Shown: positions 17,832 through 22,500 of the stretch, piece after piece
Layout: every line of letters begins with the position of its first letter
Numbering within the stretch: the stretch's first letter is position 1
Assembly (NCBI GenBank): GCA_009746045.1
Contig: RPFO01000299.1
Coordinates: 1,787,307-1,809,806 of the forward strand
DNA length: 22,500 nt
Direction: 5' to 3'
From: Mesostigma viride
Lineage: Eukaryota; Streptophyta; Mesostigmatophyceae; Mesostigmatales; Mesostigmataceae
Notes under the pieces: generated by a model
What the model saw: only the letters and a program-made list of their open reading frames with translations
Told to the model about the DNA's origin: nothing
Database searches by the model: none
Program-made: the position numbers and the translations under genes

Positions 17832-20212
17832 GTGCCCTCACGTGCAGGGGTGCTGCCGGCGAGGCGCACGGAATGGTCAACAGTGTCAACCTCCGCGGTT
17901 GTGGCGCCACAGAAGAGGAAGGGGCTCATCGGGTCGCTCAAGCGGTCGCCAAAGGGGGCGACGGGACCATGGGAGGGGATCAACGTCGTGGCCAAAACGT
18001 CAAGATCCTCATAAAACCAATAGTCGGGGCGACGCGACAGGGCGTCAGGGACCGTGTTGTCAAGGCCCTTGACATATTCGATCTTGAACGGACCGAACTG
18101 TGCCAAATATTCAAGCCAACGGGCTTGGCGTGGCGTAAGCGTGGGCTGCGTCAACAAGTGCGTGAGGGGCCGATGGTCGGTCTGGATGATCAAGCGGTAC
18201 GGGTCCGCAGGGTCGGGTTCGGCCATGGCCACGTTGAACTGAGCACCCAGAAGATGGTGCCGCCAAGTATGGCAACAGTACACCACGGCCAACAACTCTT
18301 GCTGATGGACCGGGTAATTTCTTTCGGCCGGGATCATCGTCCGGGAGATATACTCGACCGGTTGGAGACCGAGACCATGGTCTTGGAGCAGCACACCGCC
18401 AATAGCAACCTTGCTAGAATCGCTATTGACCACGAATGGCTTGGTGGGATCCGGAAGGATGAGGACAGGCGCAGTGGCGAGCCTGGCCTTCAGCAGGTCA
18501 AAGGCCTGTTGACACAGGCCTGACCATTCCCACGGTACGTCCTTCTTGAGGAGGTGAGTAAGCGGGGCCGCAATGGTCGCGAAACGCGGGATGAAGCGGC
18601 GATAATACGATACCAAGCCCAAGAAGCTGCGCAAGGCGCGAACATTCGCGGGAACAGGCCACTGTTGGACGGCGGCGACCTTATCGGGGTCCGTGGACAC
18701 GCCCTTGTCCGAGAGAATGTGGCCTAGAAAGGGGACGCTGCGGCCTGATTCTACCTTGCTGCGGCGGGCGGACAGTTTATTATCCGCCATGATCTGCAGA
18801 ACCGCGGCAACATCCTCCAAGTGCTCCTCGAACGTGCGAGAGAAAATGAGGATGTCATCCAAGTAGATGGCCACGCAGGTGCGTTTGTACGGCTGCGTCC
18901 CCGGGTCCCACGGGATAGTCGGGTCGCGCAGGTCTGCCGAGACCTGGGGCAGCCGACTAGTGCCCATCACCGACCTAAAGAGGTGGTTCATGAGCATCTG
19001 AAAAGAGGCAGGGCTGTTACACAAGCCCATGGCCGCCACGCGGAATTGGTAATGGCCAAAAGGCGTGGCAAAGGCTGTTTTATGGCAATCTTCGGGGGCG
19101 ATCCGAAGTTGCCAAAAACCGTCTGCACAATCGAGCACCGTAAAGTACTTTGCGCCCTCCACCTTATTAAATATATCATCGATGCGGGGGAGGGGATACT
19201 TGGACTTCACGGTGATCGCATTGAGTTTGCGATAATCCGTAACCAGACGCCACTTCCCATTGGGTTTGGGCACCAGCAACACGCCCGCGCTGTAAGGGCT
19301 ATTGCTGGGCTCGATCAAGCCGGCCTCCAACAAGCCGACCAAGATCTTCTTGAGCTCTGCCAACTCCACGGGCCCCATGCGAAAAATGGGTGAGGTGGTA
19401 GGTGGGTGCCCCTCCTGCAAATGAATGCGGTGGAGCACCGGTCTGGCCGGGGGAAACGTAGGTGTTTTCTCCTCAAACACGGCTGAATACTGATCGAGCA
19501 CTGCGTTGAGTCGTTTCACCTCGTCTTCCGACAAGTCCATGCCAAGCGAGTTTAACGAAACTCCAGCCTGTGCATGCTGGGCGCTGGGCCCGCGCACGTG
19601 GGCAAGGGCGTCCAGACGAATGGAGTAAACGGGAGGAGGCTGCCGGGCTCTCATCATCCGCTTGAACTCCCTTTTGGACATGAGAATGTCCGCAAGGCGA
19701 CGACGGTCACTCTTGAGGGCAGGCGTGTCATCGGTGATGGTCATGCCGTTGGCCGCATACTGCCGCTCAGGTAACCAGAATGACCCATCTGGGAAGTGGG
19801 TAACCATGGTACCAAAAGAGACGGTCACCTTGGAGATGTGCAGCCAGTCAATCCCTAGGATGATATCAGCCGCTTGTAAGGGAATGACCGTGGCGCGAAT
19901 GGGCACGCTGGTGCCTTGTACGATAGGGGCCAAGTCCACATAGCCCGGGGATGGCTGAGTGTAGCCATCCGAGTATCGCACGCGCCGAGCAATGGTATGG
20001 GGAGTCGGGGTTACTCCCAGGCGCTGCACTATGGCCTCACTGATGAAGGTGGTAGCCGCACCACTGTCAATGAGGACCTTGATGCCCTCCAAACAACGCC
20101 CAGAGCCCTGGGGGTCTGGTAGGCTTCCAGTGAAGAGGAGTAGTTGCCGCGGGCCTTCGCTAGGCTCCGCTTGCCATTCCTGGGTCTCTGTCACCACATT
20201 ACATGGTAACAA
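17687..20212 (-). CDS. Chromovirus pol: protease, reverse transcriptase, RNase H
   Basis: Numbering from the TTG at 20212 (the frame stays open upstream to 20350, overlapping gag by 79 bases): aspartic protease with DSGA at 49-52 and ILGIDWL near 118-124; RT with motif A VLDCADGFWQ (Asp361), MGLCNSPASFQ, and YLDD at 450-453; RNase H with Asp598 (NSDSS), Glu639 (HQQELLAVV) and Asp679 (IQTDH); then the connection WLEYLAQFGPFKIEYVKG and DALSRRPDY. About 28 extra residues (GTSRLPQVSADLRDPTIPWD and following) lie between the LMNHLF motif and YLDD, more than usual for Ty3/gypsy RT. After about 17818 the frame is shadow text; the element continues in the integrase frame. Confidence 0.93.
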   Translation of the reverse strand: MLPCNVVTETQEWQAEPSEGPRQLLLFTGSLPDPQGSGRCLEGIKVLIDSGAATTFISEAIVQRLGVTPTPHTIARRVRYSDGYTQPSPGYVDLAPIVQGTSVPIRATVIPLQAADIILGIDWLHISKVTVSFGTMVTHFPDGSFWLPERQYAANGMTITDDTPALKSDRRRLADILMSKREFKRMMRARQPPPVYSIRLDALAHVRGPSAQHAQAGVSLNSLGMDLSEDEVKRLNAVLDQYSAVFEEKTPTFPPARPVLHRIHLQEGHPPTTSPIFRMGPVELAELKKILVGLLEAGLIEPSNSPYSAGVLLVPKPNGKWRLVTDYRKLNAITVKSKYPLPRIDDIFNKVEGAKYFTVLDCADGFWQLRIAPEDCHKTAFATPFGHYQFRVAAMGLCNSPASFQMLMNHLFRSVMGTSRLPQVSADLRDPTIPWDPGTQPYKRTCVAIYLDDILIFSRTFEEHLEDVAAVLQIMADNKLSARRSKVESGRSVPFLGHILSDKGVSTDPDKVAAVQQWPVPANVRALRSFLGLVSYYRRFIPRFATIAAPLTHLLKKDVPWEWSGLCQQAFDLLKARLATAPVLILPDPTKPFVVNSDSSKVAIGGVLLQDHGLGLQPVEYISRTMIPAERNYPVHQQELLAVVYCCHTWRHHLLGAQFNVAMAEPDPADPYRLIIQTDHRPLTHLLTQPTLTPRQARWLEYLAQFGPFKIEYVKGLDNTVPDALSRRPDYWFYEDLDVLATTLIPSHGPVAPFGDRLSDPMSPFLFCGATTAEVDTVDHSVRLAGSTPAREGTCAAAGGEGLRPRTAIWCRRQESTLQCSPLERHSRWQILQQRSSSART
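17812..17818 (-). other. G7 run at the RNase H / integrase frame change
   Basis: On the minus strand seven G lie inside the only region where the pol frame (sensible to here) and the integrase frame (open from 17837) overlap. A -1 slip on this run would join them. A one-base indel or sequencing error in the homopolymer would produce the same picture. Confidence 0.5.
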
Positions 20213-20271
20213 AACTTGGGCGACTTGTGCATGGCCGGGTAAGGTGTCGCCCGGAGTGCCCTCCCGGCCTC

Positions 20272-22146
20272 TCAGTCCAACGCCTCTCCTGCAGGCCCCT
20301 CGTCCACCGGTGTGCCTCGCAGGTGGCCGGATGCGGCCGCGGAAGAGCCATCATCAGGCTCGGCCGCGTCTGCGGCATCCAGTTGGTTGAGGGCATGCCC
20401 AGCTTGCTGGTAGGAGCTTGGGGGCGCCTTGGGTTGTTGGTACAGCCGGGGCTGTTGGCGCGCTTGTTGCAAGCGTCGGGCACGCTCACCCGCACTGGGA
20501 GCTGTGCGCATATTTCGCGCCGGTGGTGGCCTCGAGGCCATTTGCGGGGAGGCCGCTTGGAAATTGTTGCGTTGCACAGGCGGGGCCTGGTCCAGCGGAG
20601 GGAGATCAGGGCACTCACGTTTGATGTGCCCCACGCGGTTGCAGTGGTAGCACTGAATCCGGGAAGTGTCCAAGGCATTAATGTCCAGGACCTCGCACTG
20701 TAGCTCATCCACCCACACGGGGGCGAATCCCAGCTCATTGAGTTCCAGTGCATTCACGCGGGGTTTTGGGGTCCGCTGCACCAAGGGAGCTATCTCCGCT
20801 AGGTAGGTCTTGATGTCCTGCAGGTTCCATTGAGCCCAGGAGAGGTGGGCGAATTTCCGCTTCACCTCATCCCGGAATTCGGGTTGCAAGCCCTCATAGA
20901 ACCTTGCCAAGGCTTCTGGGCCCATCAGGTCATCAACCCGCCCAGCTAGAAGCTCGAACTTGGTCATATATTCCCGATAGCTCAGGTTCCCCTGCTTGAA
21001 CGCCCCAAAAGCCTCCCGGTCCAGCTTGTCTTGGTCGGGTGGCAGGTACTTGGCCCGTGCTCGCCGAAATAATTCAGCCAAGCTGCTGGGGAAGCCATTG
21101 GCCAGGGCGCTTTCGCAATGGAGAGCTTGTCTCACATCGGGAGCCAGTGCCTCGCTGGACACCAGCTTGACCTTGATATCCTCGTCCAAGAGCTTGCGAT
21201 TGTATGTCTCCCAGATGTCGATCTTCTGAGACACTGCAATCTCCCAAGCCTCAAACTCTTGGTACGAGCAGTCGGGTTTAAACTTGGGAATATCCGACAG
21301 CTTGGGCAACGGTGGTAGTCGCCCTGCATTGTGAGTATCATCGTCATGATGGCCCATGATACTCGCGGGTCTCCCGGGCCCGGCCACACCTTGCGAGGTG
21401 TGCCCACGCGGGTAACCTGCCGGGGGGCTGCACTCATCCTCACCCGGGTGCTCATACCCATGTGGGTAGTGGGCGCGGCTTGCATAATGATGGGCGGCGG
21501 TGGCCGCTGGGTGCTGCGCTCGTGGGTCACCCGGAGCCAGGCGGTCGTATGCTGAGTTGGGGAGGGGAATCGCCTCCCCTGCGACCCCGAAGGAAGACCG
21601 ACCGGTCCGTGCGGTGCCCTGGCCCTGCCCAGCCATATTTGGCGAGGCATGGCCGAAGGGGCTAGCCCCAAGGGGTCCAGGCGCATGATAGGACGCCCGA
21701 TGCGCAGCTCGGCGAGACCGCGATCGGCTATCATACAAGGGTGGCGCCGGGGCGCTGCTGGGCCAAGTGGCCAATGTAGGTTGCGGCAGCACCGTAGGCA
21801 GGGCCCCACTCCTACCGTAGTGCAGGGTAACATTATTCCCCTGCGCCCCCGCGCCGGCTCCTACACCAAGGGCCGGACCCGCCGACAATCCCGCGATGGA
21901 TGTTCCACTTGGTGGTCCATTAAGGGGATTCACTACAGGGCTACCAGGTGGTGCACCGGCAGCCGCCGAGGAATTCCCTCCCAAACGTGGGGTTTGTGCT
22001 GGGGATGACCCCCTAGAGCCACGCTCACTACTCGGGCGTGAGTGATTTTGGGTAGCTCTCTCTGCCGCCTCGAGTGCTGCCACGAGGGAAGGGGCAGGAG
22101 AGAAGCGATGGGCCTCTCGTCGCCCTCGCTCAACACCGTCAGCCAT
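20272..22146 (-). CDS. Chromovirus Gag polyprotein
   Basis: Gag forms the virus-like particle and packages element RNA. The ATG at 22146 starts a 624-residue frame. The N-terminal about 280 residues are Pro/Gly/Ser/Ala-rich and low in complexity, longer than in most Ty3/gypsy Gags. A Retrotrans_gag-like capsid region follows (about 295-460: YQEFEAWEIAVSQKIDIW, then FKQGNLSYREYMTKFELLAG, then FYEGLQPEFRDEVKRKF). A CCHC zinc knuckle is at 499-512 (CYHCNRVGHIKREC). The C-terminal tail is Gln/Ala/Pro-rich. It ends at TGA 20272-20274, inside the open pol frame, which is -1 relative to gag. I see no classical slippery heptamer in the 79-base overlap. Confidence 0.92.
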   Translation of the reverse strand: MADGVERGRREAHRFSPAPSLVAALEAAERATQNHSRPSSERGSRGSSPAQTPRLGGNSSAAAGAPPGSPVVNPLNGPPSGTSIAGLSAGPALGVGAGAGAQGNNVTLHYGRSGALPTVLPQPTLATWPSSAPAPPLYDSRSRSRRAAHRASYHAPGPLGASPFGHASPNMAGQGQGTARTGRSSFGVAGEAIPLPNSAYDRLAPGDPRAQHPAATAAHHYASRAHYPHGYEHPGEDECSPPAGYPRGHTSQGVAGPGRPASIMGHHDDDTHNAGRLPPLPKLSDIPKFKPDCSYQEFEAWEIAVSQKIDIWETYNRKLLDEDIKVKLVSSEALAPDVRQALHCESALANGFPSSLAELFRRARAKYLPPDQDKLDREAFGAFKQGNLSYREYMTKFELLAGRVDDLMGPEALARFYEGLQPEFRDEVKRKFAHLSWAQWNLQDIKTYLAEIAPLVQRTPKPRVNALELNELGFAPVWVDELQCEVLDINALDTSRIQCYHCNRVGHIKRECPDLPPLDQAPPVQRNNFQAASPQMASRPPPARNMRTAPSAGERARRLQQARQQPRLYQQPKAPPSSYQQAGHALNQLDAADAAEPDDGSSAAASGHLRGTPVDEGPAGEALD

Positions 22147-22500
22147 CGCGTGGTGGCTGGTAAAGTGTGAACAATGTGCCTCTAGTCACCTTGGCGGGAT
22201 GACAAATTAAGCACAAAAATACGTCAATTAAAGGACGTGAGATATTACTGCAGCTTGCCGGAGCTGACAGTATGTATCCCAGATATAGGGTATGGGCAAT
22301 GGCCAAGACGCCAACTAATGCGTGAAATTGCAACCCACAAAGCGTTTCCGTTTAAAGCACGCAATATAAGGAGATTCGTTTCCGGACGAATCCCTTAGGT
22401 CAACCGGACAAGGCCAGGTTGGGGCATGCAGAACCGCAATATGGGTAACGGGTATGGGCAGTTAGGATTGTGGGGATCCGACCCCCACAATGAATTACTG
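22147..22500 (-). other. Chromovirus leader region
   Basis: Upstream of gag on the minus strand, without a supported gene. A perfect 9-bp stem with a 7-base loop (attgtgggg / ccccacaat) is at 22467-22491. I could not identify a primer-binding site matching a known tRNA end, and no LTR-start sequence is seen, so the 5' LTR probably lies beyond the window. Confidence 0.5.

Larger units (their letters stand above)
15620..22500 (-). mobile_element. Ty3/gypsy chromovirus, internal region
   Basis: Read on the minus strand: leader, gag (matrix/capsid-like domain, CCHC knuckle), protease, reverse transcriptase, RNase H, integrase, chromodomain, about 550 bases of untranslated sequence, polypurine tract and 3' LTR. 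The order RT-RNase H-integrase defines Ty3/gypsy, and the C-terminal chromodomain defines chromoviruses. The protein domains are long and uninterrupted apart from two -1 frame steps (gag/pol and RNase H/integrase), so the copy looks young. The 5' LTR is not recognisable before the window end; the LTR start sequence is not found right of gag. Confidence 0.93.

Noticed and set aside
18821-19393. Plus-strand open frame of 190 codons
   Set aside because: Antisense to the RT domain of the chromovirus, whose minus-strand motifs are unambiguous.
22467-22491. Primer-binding site or 5' LTR edge near the window end
   Set aside because: The minus strand has a TGG and a nearby CA, but the sequence matches no tRNA end I can recognise, and the corresponding LTR end (tgaattactg on the plus strand) is not found near the 3' LTR.

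Overview
This window looks like a repeat-rich stretch of a eukaryotic nuclear genome. It has no bacterial operon structure, no Shine-Dalgarno-spaced genes and no confident complete host gene. It is dominated by transposable elements and simple or tandem repeats. The mix of an APE-type LINE, a chromodomain-bearing Ty3/gypsy element, a hAT-type insertion, long perfect microsatellites and TGTAA motifs near a possible gene end would suit a green alga (prasinophyte or other chlorophyte). That placement is an inference of low confidence.

Layout, left to right. 1-1930: fragments that may be exons of one or two host genes (an open frame with one in-frame stop at 2-463, a short lysine/arginine-rich terminal exon candidate at 1606-1710), plus a 46-bp tandem duplication. 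1931-2045: perfect (CCAT)n. 2046-6754: a plus-strand non-LTR retrotransposon, 5'-truncated inside ORF1, with ORF1 (coiled coil) and ORF2 (AP endonuclease, reverse transcriptase, C-terminal domain). Several single-base frameshifts break it. 6755-7440: a nest of short LINE-tail-like hairpin modules separated by a second (CCAT)n and (TTAA)n arrays. 7440-8560: no recognisable gene. 8561-9145: four diverged tandem repeats of alternating length. 9149-10891: a 109-bp minisatellite array, split at 9778-10751 by a 974-bp non-autonomous hAT-like element with clear 14-bp terminal inverted repeats and an exact 8-bp target-site duplication.

10892-14600: unrecognised sequence with a roughly 395-bp (CT)n tract, a possible orphan exon, a Gly/Lys-rich purine minisatellite and an exact 50-bp-period minisatellite. 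14600-15619: the 3' LTR side of a minus-strand Ty3/gypsy chromovirus (outer LTR edge not resolved), with a 16-bp tandem repeat and an 18-bp-arm inverted repeat. 15620-22500: the element itself, read right to left: leader (22147-22500), gag with CCHC knuckle, pol (protease, RT, RNase H), integrase with a DD35E triad and C-terminal chromodomain, then a polypurine tract abutting a TG LTR start. The 5' LTR is not recognisable in the window.

The main biological content is a record of nested insertions. A LINE lies between two (CCAT)n arrays, perhaps reflecting target preference, a hAT element lies in a minisatellite, and a nearly intact chromovirus lies in a repeat-rich flank. The chromovirus gag, pol and integrase frames are each separated by a -1 step. 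I found no new enzyme system. The most interesting items are the hAT insertion with its palindromic subterminal motifs, the LINE/(CCAT)n relationship with its repeated hairpin tail, and the pol architecture of the chromovirus.
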